A DNA stretch of 64,000 bases from Hyphococcus sp. (lineage in GTDB: Bacteria > Pseudomonadota > Alphaproteobacteria > Caulobacterales > Parvularculaceae), in assembly GCA_013002535.1 (NCBI GenBank), contig JABDJK010000012.1, forward strand, positions 1 through 64,000, in the 5' to 3' direction. The translations under genes and the position numbers were made by a program. Under the pieces are notes generated by a model. It was not told the DNA's origin, did not search any database, and was given only the letters and a program-made list of their open reading frames with translations. Positions 27,264 to 38,952 of this stretch are shown here, piece by piece. Within the stretch, counting starts at the first letter, position 1. The number at the start of each line of letters is the position of its first letter.

Positions 27264-28702
27264 CGAGAGAACTTTGGACAGCGATTGAGGCTGCCGCCGC
27301 CACTGGCGGCGCTTTGTGCGCGCGCGGCGATCGATCGCTTGGATGGGCGGCGGAAGAATGGGCTGCGCGCGGTATATCTATAGATACGCGCAATTTGAAA
27401 CCCGGCGATATTTTTGTCGCATTGCGCGATGCTCGGGACGGGCATGAATTTGTGCCAAACGCGTTTGATGCAGGTGCCGCTGCAGCGCTCGTCGCTGGCG
27501 CGCCGGAAAATGCGCCCACCGGCGCGCCGCTGTTGGTTGTTGGCGACACGCTTCAGGGCTTGCGCGACCTCGCGGTCGCGGCGCGGCTTCGCAATTTTGG
27601 CAAACGCATTGCCGTAACGGGTAGCGCCGGAAAGACGAGCACCAAAGAAATTTTGCGCGGTGTTCTCGCGCCCTCAGGTTCGGTTCATGCTGCTGACAAA
27701 AGTTTCAACAATCATTATGGCGTACCGTTGACGCTGGCGCAGCTTCCCATGAATGCGCGTTATGGCGTTTTTGAAATTGGGATGAATCATGCCGGTGAAA
27801 TTACACCGTTGACTGAACTCGTCAGACCTCACGCTGCAATTGTGACAACCGTCGCCGCGGCGCATCTGGAGTTTTTTAAGTCGGTTGATGAAATCGCCGC
27901 GGCGAAAGCGGAAATTTTCTCCGGGCTCACTCGCGGCGGCGTCGCGATCCTGCCGGCGGATAACAAGTATTTTGACTTTCTCAAAAAACGTGCAGAGCAA
28001 GCAGGCGCCGCCGGGTTTATCAGCTTCGGTGAATCTAAAGGCGCCGATTTCAGATTGTTGCACCATGAAGCGGCCGGCGCCGGCGCAAAGATGAACGTCT
28101 CCATCAATGGGGACAAGCGGGAGTTCGCGTTTGGCATTCCCGGCAAACATCAGGCTGTGAATCTATTAGCCGCGTTGGCTGCCGCAAGTTCGGTCGGCGC
28201 TTGTATTGATGCAGCGATTGATGCAGCTGCATCACTCGTTCCCGCCGATGGGCGCGGCGCGCGGACCAGTATCCAAATCGGCGCGGGCGCTGCAACCCTT
28301 ATCGATGAGAGCTATAACGCCAACCCAACATCGATGGCGGCGGCGATTGGGCTTCTTGGCGATGCGCCTTTAGGCGCCGACGGGCGGCGGATCGCGGTGC
28401 TTGGCGAAATGCTGGAGTTAGGGAGCGATGCGCCGTCGTTACATGCAGGCCTTGCAGAAAATTTGAGCGCGGCGAAAATTGACAGCGTCTTTGTCGCCGG
28501 AGCGCTTATGGATAATCTGTGGGATGCGCTGCCGTCGGCAATGCGCGGCGCAAAAGCGCATAACGCAAATGATCTCGTCAACGATGTTATCGCGGCGCTT
28601 GCCCCAGGCGATGCGATCATGGTGAAAGGGTCGAATGCGTCCGGCGTCAGTATCATCGCCAAAGTCCTCTGCGAGCTGGGTCAAAAGGAAACCGCCATTT
28701 AA
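27260..28702 (+). CDS. murF: UDP-MurNAc-tripeptide:D-Ala-D-Ala ligase
   Basis: The 480-aa Mur ligase attaches D-Ala-D-Ala to complete the pentapeptide. Visible are [18 protein letters not shown] in the N-terminal domain, ATP loop [22 protein letters not shown], and [12 protein letters not shown] in the C-terminal region. It is rich in Ala and Gly. AAGGA lies 10 bases upstream of ATG 27260. Its TAA shares a base with the ATG of mraY (TAATG), consistent with coupled translation. Confidence 0.97.
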   Translation: MTRELWTAIEAAAATGGALCARGDRSLGWAAEEWAARGISIDTRNLKPGDIFVALRDARDGHEFVPNAFDAGAAAALVAGAPENAPTGAPLLVVGDTLQGLRDLAVAARLRNFGKRIAVTGSAGKTSTKEILRGVLAPSGSVHAADKSFNNHYGVPLTLAQLPMNARYGVFEIGMNHAGEITPLTELVRPHAAIVTTVAAAHLEFFKSVDEIAAAKAEIFSGLTRGGVAILPADNKYFDFLKKRAEQAGAAGFISFGESKGADFRLLHHEAAGAGAKMNVSINGDKREFAFGIPGKHQAVNLLAALAAASSVGACIDAAIDAAASLVPADGRGARTSIQIGAGAATLIDESYNANPTSMAAAIGLLGDAPLGADGRRIAVLGEMLELGSDAPSLHAGLAENLSAAKIDSVFVAGALMDNLWDALPSAMRGAKAHNANDLVNDVIAALAPGDAIMVKGSNASGVSIIAKVLCELGQKETAI

Positions 28703-29826
28703 TGATTTATTTTCTTTATGAATTGAACCCGGCGCTATTCAACGTCTTTCAATATTTGACGTTCCGAACCGGCGGCGCGGTGATGACTGCGTTGTTCATT
28801 TCATTTTTCTTCGGCCCGGCGCTCATTCGATGGATGCGGCGTAAACAGGGCCGCGGCCAGCCGATCCGTAAAGACGGTCCCGAAAGTCATATAATTGAGA
28901 AGGCCGGGACTCCGACAATGGGCGGCGTACTAATATTGCTGTCGCTGACTGTCGCAACATTTCTTTGGGCGCGCCTCGACAACGCCTATGTATGGATCGT
29001 TATGGGCGTGACGCTTTCGTTCGGCGTTCTTGGATTTATTGACGACTACTTGAAGGTCACAAAACAAACGGCGAGCGGCGTCGTTGGCAGTCTAAAACTT
29101 GCCGTGCAATTTGCGGTCGCACTGCTCGCCGGATATTTATGCATGAAGACTCTCGGCGCTGCGCCAGACGCGCCCGTTGGCATTGAAACGTCGGTGCCCG
29201 TTCCTTTTGTTCCAATCAGGATTTTTGAAGCGTGGTTCAATGCGCCCGGCGTGCCGCTTGGGATTTTGATAATTCCATTCGCGGCGTGCGTTATCGTCGG
29301 CGCTTCGAACACGGTGAATCTGACGGACGGACTTGATGGTCTGGCGACTGTCCCGGTGATGATTGCGGCGAGCGCTTATGCGTTGATTGCATATCTCGTC
29401 GGTAATGCAATCTATGCGGCCTATCTTGGTGTTCCATACGTTCCAGGAACGGGCGAGCTGGCAATTATTTGCGGGGCGATCATCGGCGCTGGTCTGGGTT
29501 TCCTATGGTTCAATGCGCCGCCCGCGGCGATCTTCATGGGCGATACAGGCTCGCTGGCGCTTGGCGGCGCGCTTGGTTCAATAGCGGTCGCCGCGAAACA
29601 TGAAATCGTCCTTGCGATTGTCGGCGGTCTCTTCGTGCTTGAAGGATTATCAGTAATGATCCAGATCGCGTCGTTCAAATTATTCGGCAAGCGCGTCTTT
29701 AGAATGGCGCCAATCCACCATCATTTCGAACAATTGGGCTGGAAAGAATCAACAATCGTGATCCGTTTTTGGATCATCGCGGTCATACTTGCCCTTGTTG
29801 GTCTGGCCACATTAAAGTTGCGGTAA
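28702..29826 (+). CDS. mraY: Phospho-MurNAc-pentapeptide transferase MraY
   Basis: The 374-aa polytopic inner-membrane enzyme makes lipid I from UDP-MurNAc-pentapeptide and undecaprenyl phosphate. About ten membrane helices are evident. Conserved sites are [24 protein letters not shown] with the DD pair, [25 protein letters not shown] and [17 protein letters not shown] near the C-terminus. The last includes the HHH motif characteristic of MraY. Confidence 0.98.
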   Translation: MIYFLYELNPALFNVFQYLTFRTGGAVMTALFISFFFGPALIRWMRRKQGRGQPIRKDGPESHIIEKAGTPTMGGVLILLSLTVATFLWARLDNAYVWIVMGVTLSFGVLGFIDDYLKVTKQTASGVVGSLKLAVQFAVALLAGYLCMKTLGAAPDAPVGIETSVPVPFVPIRIFEAWFNAPGVPLGILIIPFAACVIVGASNTVNLTDGLDGLATVPVMIAASAYALIAYLVGNAIYAAYLGVPYVPGTGELAIICGAIIGAGLGFLWFNAPPAAIFMGDTGSLALGGALGSIAVAAKHEIVLAIVGGLFVLEGLSVMIQIASFKLFGKRVFRMAPIHHHFEQLGWKESTIVIRFWIIAVILALVGLATLKLR

Positions 29827-29830
29827 AACC

Positions 29831-31243
29831 ATGATCCGTATCCCTGATGTAAAAAACAAATCGATTGGCGTTTACGGCCTTGGCGTCAGTGGCATAGTAG
29901 CGGCTGAAGCCCTCGTCGCATCAGGCGCGAATGTTTTTACCTGGGACGAGAACAAAGATGCGCGCAACAAAACCCGCGGTTCGGAATACCTGGCGGAGCA
30001 TCCGAAACAATGGCCCTGGGATGAATTGTCCGCGGTCGTTGTCAGCCCGGGCGTGCCTCTAACACACCCCAAGCCCCATGCAATTGTCCGCAAAGCGCGC
30101 AGTACAAACGTGCCGGTTTATGGCGATACGGAATTGTTTGCGCGGGCAGTGAACGCAATGCCGGAAAACGCTCGGCCAAAGATCGTCGCGATTACCGGAT
30201 CAAACGGTAAGACAACGACAACTGCGTTAATCGGCAAAATTCTCGTCGACGCAGGTGAAGACGCCCATGTTGGCGGCAATATTGGTGAGGCGGTTCTTTC
30301 GCTACCGCCGCCTGAAAAAGATTCGATTTACGTATTGGAGCTTTCCTCTTTCCAACTGGATCTGACTTTTTCGCTGCGAGCGAACGTTGCAATCTTATTG
30401 AACATCTCGCCGGACCATATTGAACGGCACGGCACGATGGACGGGTATCTCGCCGCAAAGACGCGGATTTTTCATAATCAGCAAGTCGATGACATCGCGA
30501 TTGTCGGAACCGATGATGAGATGCTGGAAAATGTGGCAACAAAGATGCGTATTTCCCACCCTGCGAAGTTCGCCCCCATTTCTGTCGGGTCGACCCTTGG
30601 CGAGGGCGCGTTTGTGCTCGACGGTCAGCTATTCCACAATCTTGAGGGTAAAACGCTGACGGCCGGCGACATCTCGAATTTCTCAGGTCTTCGAGGCCAG
30701 CACAATCATCAAAATGTCGCCGCAGCAATGGCGGCGTCAGTTTTTCTTGGCGTCTCGCCTGCGATCGCAATGCGCGCGGCGGAAAAATTTGAAGCCTTGC
30801 CAAATCGGATGGAAACCGTTGCGAAAATCGGCAAGGTTTTGTTCGTCAATGATTCCAAAGCGACGAATGCAAGCGCAGCGGCGCGGGCGCTTTCCGCTTT
30901 CAAAGATGTATTCTGGATTGCCGGCGGAAAACCGAAGGATGGCGGCGTATCATCACTTACGAATGATTTAAAGAATGTTCGCAGCGCCTATCTTATTGGC
31001 GAAGCGGCGTCAGATTTCGAACAGCAATTGCGCAACGCCGCCCATTGCATTCTTTGTGAGACCCTCGATGTGGCGGTGGCGCGCGCATATGAGGACGCGT
31101 TGAATTCCGACGCTGAGGACCCCGTTGTTTTATTGTCGCCTGCTTGCGCTTCTTATGATCAATTTAAGAATTTTTCTGAAAGAGGCGCCGCCTTTCGACG
31201 GCTGGCTGACCAATTACCACGACAAAATGGAGAAGCAGCGTGA
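29831..31243 (+). CDS. murD: UDP-MurNAc-L-Ala:D-glutamate ligase
   Basis: The 470-aa product has an N-terminal Rossmann domain (VYGLGVSGIVAAEALV), ATP loop TGSNGKTTTTA, and ELSSFQLD, NISPDHIERHGT and VNDSKATNASA, all typical of MurD. It adds D-Glu to UDP-MurNAc-L-Ala in the cytoplasm. It begins 4 bases after mraY and overlaps the GTG of ftsW by 4 bases. Confidence 0.97.
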   Translation: MIRIPDVKNKSIGVYGLGVSGIVAAEALVASGANVFTWDENKDARNKTRGSEYLAEHPKQWPWDELSAVVVSPGVPLTHPKPHAIVRKARSTNVPVYGDTELFARAVNAMPENARPKIVAITGSNGKTTTTALIGKILVDAGEDAHVGGNIGEAVLSLPPPEKDSIYVLELSSFQLDLTFSLRANVAILLNISPDHIERHGTMDGYLAAKTRIFHNQQVDDIAIVGTDDEMLENVATKMRISHPAKFAPISVGSTLGEGAFVLDGQLFHNLEGKTLTAGDISNFSGLRGQHNHQNVAAAMAASVFLGVSPAIAMRAAEKFEALPNRMETVAKIGKVLFVNDSKATNASAAARALSAFKDVFWIAGGKPKDGGVSSLTNDLKNVRSAYLIGEAASDFEQQLRNAAHCILCETLDVAVARAYEDALNSDAEDPVVLLSPACASYDQFKNFSERGAAFRRLADQLPRQNGEAA

Positions 31244-32376
31244 CGGCGTTTTCGCGCACCGATAACTCTTTCTTTGGGCGCTGGTGGTGGTCAGTTGACC
31301 GCACAAGTCTTGCAATCCTGGCGATGATCATGATGATCGGTTTTGTCGTCTTGTTTGCGGCGGGGCCATCGGCTGCAGCGCGTATTGGAATCTCAAACGA
31401 GTTTCACTTTCCTATGCGTCAGTTCATGTTTTTGGCGCCGACGATTTTCCTTATTTTTTGCGTTTCAATGCTGTCGCCGCTACAGGCGCGGCGGTTCGGC
31501 GTCATCATGTTTGTTGGCGCCGTTGGAATGATGTTATACACGTTGGTTTTCGGCGGTGAAATCAACGGATCCAAAAGGTGGATTGATCTCGGCTTTACCT
31601 CCTTGCAGCCGTCGGAATTTGCGAAACCCGGATTTGTCATTGCAGCAGGGTGGATGCTCGCCGAAGGCGCGCGCGATCCGAAATTCCCCGGCGGTTTAAT
31701 CGCCGCGGGACTTTATGCGCTGTTTGCAGGTCTTCTATTGTTGCAACCGGATTTCGGCCAATGGGCGTTGATGACGGGCGTCTGGATGGTGATGTTTTTT
31801 GTAGCCGGCTGGAGCTGGCTTTGGATTGCTGTTCTCTGCGCGCTCAGCCTCAGCGCGCTGACGGTCGGATATTTTCTATCTGCCCATGTTGCCGCCCGCA
31901 TTGATGGATTTTTGTCTCCGGCAAGTGGTGAAAATTATCAGGTTGATCGCGCACTTGAGACGGTCGCCAATGGCGGCCTTGCCGGGCGCGGCGAGGCAGC
32001 GCCAATCAAGGGGCAACTGCCAGACGCGCAAACAGACTTTATTTTTGCCGTTGCTGCCGAGGAGTTCGGCTTTGTCCTCGGCATTATGATTATTATTTTA
32101 TTCGCCATCTTTGTTGGAAGAACGCTGACCAAAGCGGCATCGCTGCGCAGCATCTTTTGCCAGTGCGCCGTGACCGGGCTGGCCGCCATTATCGGCTGTC
32201 AGGCGATCATCAACATCGGTGTGTCGCTGCGGGCGCTGCCGGCAAAGGGCATGACATTGCCGTTCATTTCCTATGGCGGATCGTCCCTGCTGGCGACAGG
32301 ACTAACGGTCGGCCTCATCATCGCGTTGACCCGCACCCAAAGCGGTGTTCGGCGGCGCAAGGACGTGATGCCGTGA
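31240..32376 (+). CDS. ftsW: Septal peptidoglycan glycosyltransferase FtsW
   Basis: The 378-aa SEDS-family membrane protein has about ten helices. Diagnostic segments are GSKRWIDLGFTSLQPSEFAKPG, LLLQPDFGQ, the periplasmic-loop DAQTDFIFAVAAEEFGFVLG and KGMTLPFISYGGSSLLATGL. FtsW polymerises lipid II into septal glycan strands with FtsI as its transpeptidase partner. Start GTG 31240 overlaps murD, and its stop overlaps the murG GTG. Confidence 0.96.
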   Translation: MTAFSRTDNSFFGRWWWSVDRTSLAILAMIMMIGFVVLFAAGPSAAARIGISNEFHFPMRQFMFLAPTIFLIFCVSMLSPLQARRFGVIMFVGAVGMMLYTLVFGGEINGSKRWIDLGFTSLQPSEFAKPGFVIAAGWMLAEGARDPKFPGGLIAAGLYALFAGLLLLQPDFGQWALMTGVWMVMFFVAGWSWLWIAVLCALSLSALTVGYFLSAHVAARIDGFLSPASGENYQVDRALETVANGGLAGRGEAAPIKGQLPDAQTDFIFAVAAEEFGFVLGIMIIILFAIFVGRTLTKAASLRSIFCQCAVTGLAAIIGCQAIINIGVSLRALPAKGMTLPFISYGGSSLLATGLTVGLIIALTRTQSGVRRRKDVMP

Positions 32377-33473
32377 CCGGGTTGATAGCGCTTGCCGCTG
32401 GCGGCACCGGCGGACACATGTTTCCGGCCGAAGCGCTGGCGCAGGAATTGAAACGGCGCGGATATGAAATTTTACTCGTGACCGATGCGCGCGGCGAGCG
32501 ATTTGCTTCGGATTTCCCTGCGGACGAACGTTTGTTAATCTCTGCAGGGACACCGTCAATAGGCGGGCCGATTGCGAAAGTCGCTGCAGCCGCTTCGATT
32601 GCAAAAGGAATATTCACGACTATCAGCGCATTCAAAAAAAACCGGCCGGTTATGGCCGTTGGTTTTGGCGGATATCCTTCATTGCCAGCAATGAAGGCTG
32701 CCGCGCTCTTGAACATTCCCTATGGCGTTCATGAACAAAACGGCGTTCTTGGCCGCGCAAACCGAATGCTCGCAAAAGGCGCGCAATTCACGGCGCATGC
32801 TTTTCCGACATTGGAGAAGTTGCCGCCGGGTGTGGAGAAGATTGAAGTCGGCAATCCCATTCGCGACGCGGTGCGAGAACAAGCTGACGTTGAATTCCAG
32901 TCGGTAGCGGACGGCGGCGAAATTCGTGTTTTGATTTTCGGCGGCAGCCAGGGCGCAAGCATCTTTTCGGACGCGCCGGCGAAAGCCATCGCAGCGCGCC
33001 GGGAAGAATTTCGTTCACGCCTTAGAATTGTTCATCAGGTTCGCGAAGATGATATTGAGCGGGTCAAAGCGCTTTACCGCGATGCGAATGTAAGCGCCGA
33101 AGTCGCACCATTCTTCAAAGATCTTCCAGCGCGCATTGCCGCCGCGCATCTAATAATTTCTCGCGCCGGCGCATCGACAGTTACGGAACTATCAACAATT
33201 GGGCGCGGTTCGATCTTGACGCCGCTGGCGATCGCCATGGACGACCATCAAACCGTCAACGCCCGTGTTCTTTCTGAGGCGAACGCCGCCATTTTGCTGC
33301 CAGAAGCAAAATTTAATGAAGAATCGCTAGGGACAATATTGTCCACATTATTCGCCAACCCGGCGCGTCTGGAGGCTATGGCCGCAGCGGCGAAGGGCGT
33401 TGTACAGACCGATGCTGCATCGCGGGTAGCCGATTTAGTTGACCATATTGCCGGCGCCCGCGCCGCGGCGTAA
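32373..33473 (+). CDS. murG: UDP-GlcNAc:lipid I N-acetylglucosaminyltransferase
   Basis: The 366-aa GT28 enzyme converts lipid I to lipid II on the inner membrane face. It starts with ALAAGGTGGHMFPAEALAQEL, has VGFGGYPSLPAMKAA and GVHEQNGVLGRANR, and the donor-site FGGSQGAS and ISRAGASTVTEL motifs. The start is GTG 32373, overlapping the ftsW stop by 4 bases; the longer frame reaching 32157 lies inside ftsW and is not coding. Confidence 0.97.
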   Translation: MTGLIALAAGGTGGHMFPAEALAQELKRRGYEILLVTDARGERFASDFPADERLLISAGTPSIGGPIAKVAAAASIAKGIFTTISAFKKNRPVMAVGFGGYPSLPAMKAAALLNIPYGVHEQNGVLGRANRMLAKGAQFTAHAFPTLEKLPPGVEKIEVGNPIRDAVREQADVEFQSVADGGEIRVLIFGGSQGASIFSDAPAKAIAARREEFRSRLRIVHQVREDDIERVKALYRDANVSAEVAPFFKDLPARIAAAHLIISRAGASTVTELSTIGRGSILTPLAIAMDDHQTVNARVLSEANAAILLPEAKFNEESLGTILSTLFANPARLEAMAAAAKGVVQTDAASRVADLVDHIAGARAAA

Positions 33474-33504
33474 TGAGCGGCGGAAAAACTGTTAGAGCAC
33501 CGTC

Positions 33505-34953
33505 ATGAACGACAAGACCAATATTGCGCCTTTTGATCCCCCAAAGATCAAGATACGGCTACCTTTCGAGGTTGGCACGGTTCATTTTGTCGGCATTGGC
33601 GGCATTGGGATGAGCGGCATTGCCGAGGTTATGCACAATCTTGGTTATACTGTACGGGGCTCTGATGTCGCGGATGGACCGGCGGTGCAGCGTTTGCGCG
33701 GAAAAGGCATCGAAATTTCCATCGGTCATTCGCCGGATAATGTCGCTGGCGCCGAAGCGGTCGTTATTTCAACGGCGATCAAGCGAGACAATCCGGAAGT
33801 TGCTGCAGCTCGTGCGCGCCATATTCCTGTTGTTCGTCGCGCCGATATGCTTGCGGAATTGATGCGTCTCAAATGGACAATTTCGATTGCCGGCACCCAC
33901 GGCAAAACCACAACTACCTCGATGGTCGCCGCGCTCCTTGACGAAGCGACGCTTGATCCAACGGTGATCAATGGCGGGATCATAAATGCGTATGGCGCCA
34001 ATGCGCGCCTGGGTGAAGGCGACTGGATGGTCGTTGAGGCCGATGAAAGCGACGGAACATTTATTCGCCTGCCAACGACAATTGCAGTCGTCACAAATAT
34101 CGACCCGGAACATTTGGATCATTGGGGCGGGTTTGAAAATTTGCGCGATGCGTTTGACGCCTTCATCGAGAACACGCCATTCTATGGTTTTGGCGTTGTT
34201 TGTCTCGATCACCCTGAAGTGCAAGCGCTCGTCGGTCGCGTTACCGATCGGCGATTGATTACTTATGGCTCAAATCCGCAAGCCGATGTTCGTGCAGAAA
34301 ACATTTCGTTCAAAGATGACGCCTCGCATTATGACATTGTCTTGCGCGACCGTGGTCGTGAAGTCAGGCGTATCGACAAAGTGCGCCTCGCGATGCCAGG
34401 CGCCCATAACGTATTGAACTCACTCCCCGCGGCGTTGATTGCAAATCGTCTCGGCGCGAGCGACCGCGCTATTCGCAACGGGCTTTCAAATTTTGCCGGC
34501 GTCAAGCGCCGATTCAGCCATGCGGGAGAGTGGAAGGGCGTCAAAATCATTGACGACTACGGTCATCACCCTGCGGAGATCGCTGCTGTGCTCCGCGCTG
34601 CGCGTCTCGTTTCGTCGGGCAAAGTCATCGCCGTGGTGCAGCCGCATCGTTTTACGCGCCTGCGTGATTTGTTTGATGATTTTTGTGGCTGTCTTAATGA
34701 AGCCGATGTTGCGTTCGTGACTGATGTTTTCCCTGCCGGCGAGGACCCGATTGACGGGTTTGACCGTGATGCGCTGGTAAAAGGTCTCGGACGCCACGGT
34801 CATCAGGACGCCCGCGCGCTTTCGTCATTCAACGACTTGCCTCATGAGATCGCGGCCATCGCCGAAGACGGCGACTACGTCATCTGCCTCGGCGCTGGAG
34901 ATATTACGAAACATGCGAATGCACTTGCCGATAAATTGTCTGAGGCAAAGTGA
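33505..34953 (+). CDS. murC: UDP-N-acetylmuramate:L-alanine ligase
   Basis: The 482-aa product shows [21 protein letters not shown] at the N-terminus (nucleotide-sugar binding), ATP loop [31 protein letters not shown] and [11 protein letters not shown], the full MurC set. It commits UDP-MurNAc to stem-peptide synthesis. It is separated from murG by 31 bases and ends directly before murB. Confidence 0.98.
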   Translation: MNDKTNIAPFDPPKIKIRLPFEVGTVHFVGIGGIGMSGIAEVMHNLGYTVRGSDVADGPAVQRLRGKGIEISIGHSPDNVAGAEAVVISTAIKRDNPEVAAARARHIPVVRRADMLAELMRLKWTISIAGTHGKTTTTSMVAALLDEATLDPTVINGGIINAYGANARLGEGDWMVVEADESDGTFIRLPTTIAVVTNIDPEHLDHWGGFENLRDAFDAFIENTPFYGFGVVCLDHPEVQALVGRVTDRRLITYGSNPQADVRAENISFKDDASHYDIVLRDRGREVRRIDKVRLAMPGAHNVLNSLPAALIANRLGASDRAIRNGLSNFAGVKRRFSHAGEWKGVKIIDDYGHHPAEIAAVLRAARLVSSGKVIAVVQPHRFTRLRDLFDDFCGCLNEADVAFVTDVFPAGEDPIDGFDRDALVKGLGRHGHQDARALSSFNDLPHEIAAIAEDGDYVICLGAGDITKHANALADKLSEAK

Positions 34954-34954
34954 T

Positions 34955-35881
34955 ATGTCGGGTCGGAAAATCTCCACCAACCACTTGCCCGCGGTTCGCG
35001 GCAAGCTGATCGAAAACGCTGACCTTTCTGCGCTCACATGGTTTCGCGTCGGTGGCCCGGCGGATGTTTTGTTTCAACCGGCGGACGAAGATGACCTTGC
35101 CGATTTCCTGAAGAACACGTCCGAAGACATTCCTGTCTATCCTGTCGGCGTTGGGTCGAACTTGCTGGTCCGCGACGGCGGCGTGCGCGGTGTTGTTGTG
35201 CGGTTCGGCGCACCCTTCGGCAAAGTTAAAATAGATGGAACGCGCGTTCGCGCTGGCGCCGCGGCGCTTGACGCCAATGTCGCCAAAAAAGCCAGCGCCG
35301 CAGGCATCGCCGGCCTCGAATTTTATCGGGGGGTGCCGGGCGCCATCGGCGGCGCCCTCGCCATGAATGCCGGCGCCTATAGCGGTGAAACGAAGGATAT
35401 TTTAATCGAAGCCGTCGCCTATACCCGCAACGGCGGACGCCGCGTCCTTTCCAACGAGAACATGGACTTTTCCTATCGCCACTGCGGCGCCAACGAAGAG
35501 GGGCTGTTTTTCACCGAAGCGCTTTTTCAGGGCCACGCAGATGACCCGGAAAAAATTGAAGCCCGAATGCGCGAGATCATGGAAAAGCGCGAGACGACCC
35601 AGCCGATCCGCGAACGCACAGGTGGGTCGACTTTCGCCAATCCTGACCTTGCCTTGTCCGGCGGACGCAAATCATGGCAGCTCATCGATGAAATAGGCGG
35701 GAGAGGGCGCGTCGTCGGTGACGCGCAAGTCTCTGAACTCCACTGCAATTTCATGATAAATCGCGGCGATGCAACCGCGACGGACATGGAAGAGTTAATA
35801 GAGTCTTTACGAAGAGACGTCTTAGCTGAGACCGGTGTTGAATTGCGCTGGGAAATCAGGCGGATCGGTGAAGCGGCGTGA
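34955..35881 (+). CDS. murB: UDP-N-acetylenolpyruvoylglucosamine reductase
   Basis: The 308-aa FAD enzyme has [34 protein letters not shown] (FAD binding) and [23 protein letters not shown]. The catalytic Ser context is [10 protein letters not shown] and the late Glu lies in [16 protein letters not shown]. It lacks the type II split insert; the spacing matches the shorter MurB form common in alphaproteobacteria. ATG 34955 begins 2 bases after the murC stop, with GAGG upstream; the open frame to 34844 lies inside murC. The TGA overlaps the ddl GTG. Confidence 0.97.
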   Translation: MSGRKISTNHLPAVRGKLIENADLSALTWFRVGGPADVLFQPADEDDLADFLKNTSEDIPVYPVGVGSNLLVRDGGVRGVVVRFGAPFGKVKIDGTRVRAGAAALDANVAKKASAAGIAGLEFYRGVPGAIGGALAMNAGAYSGETKDILIEAVAYTRNGGRRVLSNENMDFSYRHCGANEEGLFFTEALFQGHADDPEKIEARMREIMEKRETTQPIRERTGGSTFANPDLALSGGRKSWQLIDEIGGRGRVVGDAQVSELHCNFMINRGDATATDMEELIESLRRDVLAETGVELRWEIRRIGEAA

Positions 35882-36804
35882 CGAAAAAGTACAACAAGGT
35901 TGCGGTTATCAAAGGCGGTTGGTCGCCGGAACGTGAAGTCTCGTTGAATTCCGGCGCCGCTGCCGCACAAGCGCTGTCTGAGGCCGGCTACGACGCGATC
36001 GAAATCGACGCCAATCGCGATCTCGCTGTACAATTAAGAGATGCGCGACCCGACGCTGTTTTTAATGCGTTGCACGGACAGTGGGGCGAGGACGGATGCG
36101 TACAGGGCATTCTTGAGGTTCTTGAAATTCCGTATACCCATTCCGGGGTTCTTGCGTCGGCGCTTGCCATGGACAAGCAACGGGCGAAGGCAGTCTTTGA
36201 GGATGCCGGTATCGCAAGTCCGCACGGGATGATTGTAGCCATCGATGAGGCCGCCAAAGGTCATATCATGGAGCCGCCTTACGTCATCAAGCCGAATGCG
36301 CAAGGCTCGTCTGTCGGCGTCTTTATCGTCCGCGAGGGTGAAAACCGTCCGCCGTCCGAATTGACCAGCGCCAAGTGGGACCTTGGCGATGAAGTGCTGG
36401 TCGAAAAATTTATTCCGGGCCGGGAATTGACGGTTGCTGTGATGGGCGACCGCGCGCTCTGCGTAACGGAGATTATGACTTCCCTCGCATTCTACGACTA
36501 CGAAGCAAAATATGCGGCCGGCGGATCGCAACATGTGCTGCCCGCTGACATACCTGACGACGTAACAAAAAAATGCCTGGACCTCGCGCTGCGGGCTCAT
36601 CAGTCGCTTGGCTGTCGCGGCATGTCACGAGCAGATTTCCGGTATGATCCGCAAGCTGATGGTGAGCAGTTATATTGTCTCGAAATCAATACGCAGCCAG
36701 GTCTTACATCGACGTCATTGGCCCCGGAGCAGGCGGCGCATCTCGGTATTTCATTTCCTGAGCTTTGCGCCTGGATCGTTGAGGACGCATCATGCCAAAG
36801 GTAA
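35878..36804 (+). CDS. ddl: D-alanine:D-alanine ligase
   Basis: The 308-aa ATP-grasp enzyme of DdlB type shows [14 protein letters not shown] at the N-terminus, [40 protein letters not shown] and the closing [18 protein letters not shown] with metal-binding Glu and Asn. It supplies D-Ala-D-Ala for MurF. GTG 35878 overlaps murB by 4 bases and its 3' end overlaps ftsQ by 13 bases. Confidence 0.97.
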   Translation: MTKKYNKVAVIKGGWSPEREVSLNSGAAAAQALSEAGYDAIEIDANRDLAVQLRDARPDAVFNALHGQWGEDGCVQGILEVLEIPYTHSGVLASALAMDKQRAKAVFEDAGIASPHGMIVAIDEAAKGHIMEPPYVIKPNAQGSSVGVFIVREGENRPPSELTSAKWDLGDEVLVEKFIPGRELTVAVMGDRALCVTEIMTSLAFYDYEAKYAAGGSQHVLPADIPDDVTKKCLDLALRAHQSLGCRGMSRADFRYDPQADGEQLYCLEINTQPGLTSTSLAPEQAAHLGISFPELCAWIVEDASCQR

Positions 36805-37622
36805 AACGCAAAACCAAAGCCAAATCAAAAGGCGGAATATTTTCAAGGTTTCGCGATTATATATCACAATATATGACGGCTGCTGCGGCTGGTGTCACTG
36901 TAGTTGCCATCGGACTGGCGGCGCTGTTCTGGGCTGGCGGATATTTCGGTTTGCTGGGCGAGCAGGTCAGTCGCATGACCAATGCTGGCGCCGTTGCAAT
37001 GGGAATGGACGTACGACGCGTCACCGCCAAGGGGCTGGATAATACACAGCGCAATGACATTCTTGACGCGGTCGGGCCGGTGATCGGATCTTCGATTTTC
37101 CATTTTGATCCCCATGCGGCGCGTGCGCGCGTTGAGAATCTTGGCTGGGTCCGCGTCGCCGCGGTTTCGCGGTTGTGGCCGAACTCGGTTCATGTCTCGA
37201 TCCGTGAGCGCCGCCCTGCGGCAGTCTGGCAAATGTCAGGAACATTGCACCTGATAGATGAAAACGGCGTGGTCATCGCGGAGGAAATCAGCGATGCCGA
37301 ATACACGAATTTGCCGCTAATTGTCGGCGCCGGCGCGCCTGCTACGGCAAATGAAATCCTTCGAGCCTTGCGTAAAGAACCGGCGCTTTGGGGCGCCGCG
37401 ACTGCGCTGGTGCGTGTGGGTGACCGGCGCTGGAACATGCGCCTACAAAAGGGCGGCGATGTAAAATTTCCGGAGACCGATATATCGAACGCAGTGCGTG
37501 ATCTTGCTCGGCTCCATGACGCCTACGGAATACTTGACCGCGAACTCGAATATGTTGACCTTCGCGATCCTGAAAACCTAATTTATCGCGAAGCCGGCGC
37601 CGACGAAACTATCGCCGGCTAA
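36792..37622 (+). CDS. ftsQ: Cell division protein FtsQ
   Basis: The 276-aa bitopic protein has a short Lys-rich cytoplasmic start ([11 protein letters not shown]) and one membrane helix (about residues 31-52). A POTRA domain follows ([23 protein letters not shown] to [19 protein letters not shown]), then the beta domain. FtsQ scaffolds FtsL/FtsB at the divisome. Its start lies inside the end of ddl. Confidence 0.94.
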   Translation: MPKVKRKTKAKSKGGIFSRFRDYISQYMTAAAAGVTVVAIGLAALFWAGGYFGLLGEQVSRMTNAGAVAMGMDVRRVTAKGLDNTQRNDILDAVGPVIGSSIFHFDPHAARARVENLGWVRVAAVSRLWPNSVHVSIRERRPAAVWQMSGTLHLIDENGVVIAEEISDAEYTNLPLIVGAGAPATANEILRALRKEPALWGAATALVRVGDRRWNMRLQKGGDVKFPETDISNAVRDLARLHDAYGILDRELEYVDLRDPENLIYREAGADETIAG

Positions 37623-37653
37623 ATAACAAATCATTTCGTCGATTGGCGCAAAA

Positions 37654-38946
37654 ATGAAACTGCTACGAAGCGCAAATTCACATCGAATTCGCAAAAATAA
37701 CGAAATCATTGCCGCTATCGATATCGGCGATTCAAAGATTTCCTGTTTTGTTGCGAAAGTTATTACGGATGGCGATGCACCCTTGGAGGCCGAGGTCATC
37801 GGTGTCGGCCATTATCGCGCGCCAACGCGCCAAGGCGGTCGTATCAGCGCGCATGAAATGGAAATGAGTCTGCGCAATGCTGTTGAGTCGGCCGAGCGCA
37901 TGGCGCAAATGCGCATTCAAAACGTTCATGTCGCAATTCCTGGGAAGTATTTGCGCACCCGCCGGATTGGCGTTGATATTGAAACGGCGGGCGGCCTTAT
38001 CACGCAAGAAGATGTTGACGATTGCATTGCTGAGGGCGCGAAAATAGCCGCCGCCGACGGCAATGTCGCGCTCCATGCAATTCCGACAATGTTCCAAATC
38101 GACGGTGAAGATGCATTCGCTGAGCCGGTTGGTCTAAGCGGCGGAATACTTTCTGTAGAAATGCTGGGTGTCGCAGCGCGTCAGAGCACATTGGACAATC
38201 TATCGGCGCTGATTGAACGTGCGGGGCTGACCGTTCAGGAGTTCGTTGCGGCGCCGCTGGCAAGCGCCGAGGCGGTTTTGATTTCTGACGAAAAAGATCT
38301 CGGCGTTGTCTTGATAGATATCGGTTCCGGATCGACGGATTTCGCTGTTTATGATGCTGGCGTCATGATCGACTGTGGCGCTGTTCGCGTCGGCGCAGGG
38401 CACATAACCAAAGATATTGCGCAAATTTTTGGCGCGCCGCTGGCGCAGGCCGAACGCACAAAAAACCTCCATGGCGCGGCGCTGATCGGTCCCGGTGATG
38501 AGCATCGTTTGATCGAGTTCACGCAACTTGGCGTGGTCGGCGAAAAAGTGCGCGCGTCCCGCGCCGACTTATGCGAAGTCATTATTCCGCGCATGGAGGA
38601 AATCCTCGAACTTATTGGCGACCAGCTGCCTGATGACAATTTAACGCGCTCGGGTCTTCGCAGGGCGGTCATTACAGGCGCTGGCAGCCTTCTTGTGGGC
38701 GCGCGGGAAATTACCGAGCGCACGCTTGCAATGAAAACCCGGATCGGGCGGCCAATGTCGCTCGCCGGTGCGCCGGAGGCCGCGTGTTCGCCAGGTTTTT
38801 CTGTTTGCTCTGGCGTCATTCATCACAGCATAAATTCTGACACAGAACCGAATTCTTCGCTTGGCGTTTCGGGGCAATCACTTCAAGAATTTCCCCAAGC
38901 AGCATTTTTGGGCGGTGTCGAAGCGTGGTTTCGCGCAAAATTTTAG
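37654..38946 (+). CDS. ftsA: Cell division protein FtsA
   Basis: This 430-aa actin-like ATPase tethers FtsZ to the membrane. Phosphate-1 IAAIDIGDSKISCFVAK is near the N-terminus, HAIPTMFQIDG and the phosphate-2 region VLIDIGSGSTDFAVY follow, and VITGAGSLLVGARE is the adenosine motif. The expected C-terminal amphipathic helix is probably the FLGGVEAWFRAKF end, basic and aromatic. It precedes ftsZ with 107 bases containing regulatory signals. Confidence 0.96.
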   Translation: MKLLRSANSHRIRKNNEIIAAIDIGDSKISCFVAKVITDGDAPLEAEVIGVGHYRAPTRQGGRISAHEMEMSLRNAVESAERMAQMRIQNVHVAIPGKYLRTRRIGVDIETAGGLITQEDVDDCIAEGAKIAAADGNVALHAIPTMFQIDGEDAFAEPVGLSGGILSVEMLGVAARQSTLDNLSALIERAGLTVQEFVAAPLASAEAVLISDEKDLGVVLIDIGSGSTDFAVYDAGVMIDCGAVRVGAGHITKDIAQIFGAPLAQAERTKNLHGAALIGPGDEHRLIEFTQLGVVGEKVRASRADLCEVIIPRMEEILELIGDQLPDDNLTRSGLRRAVITGAGSLLVGAREITERTLAMKTRIGRPMSLAGAPEAACSPGFSVCSGVIHHSINSDTEPNSSLGVSGQSLQEFPQAAFLGGVEAWFRAKF

Positions 38947-38952
38947 ACATCG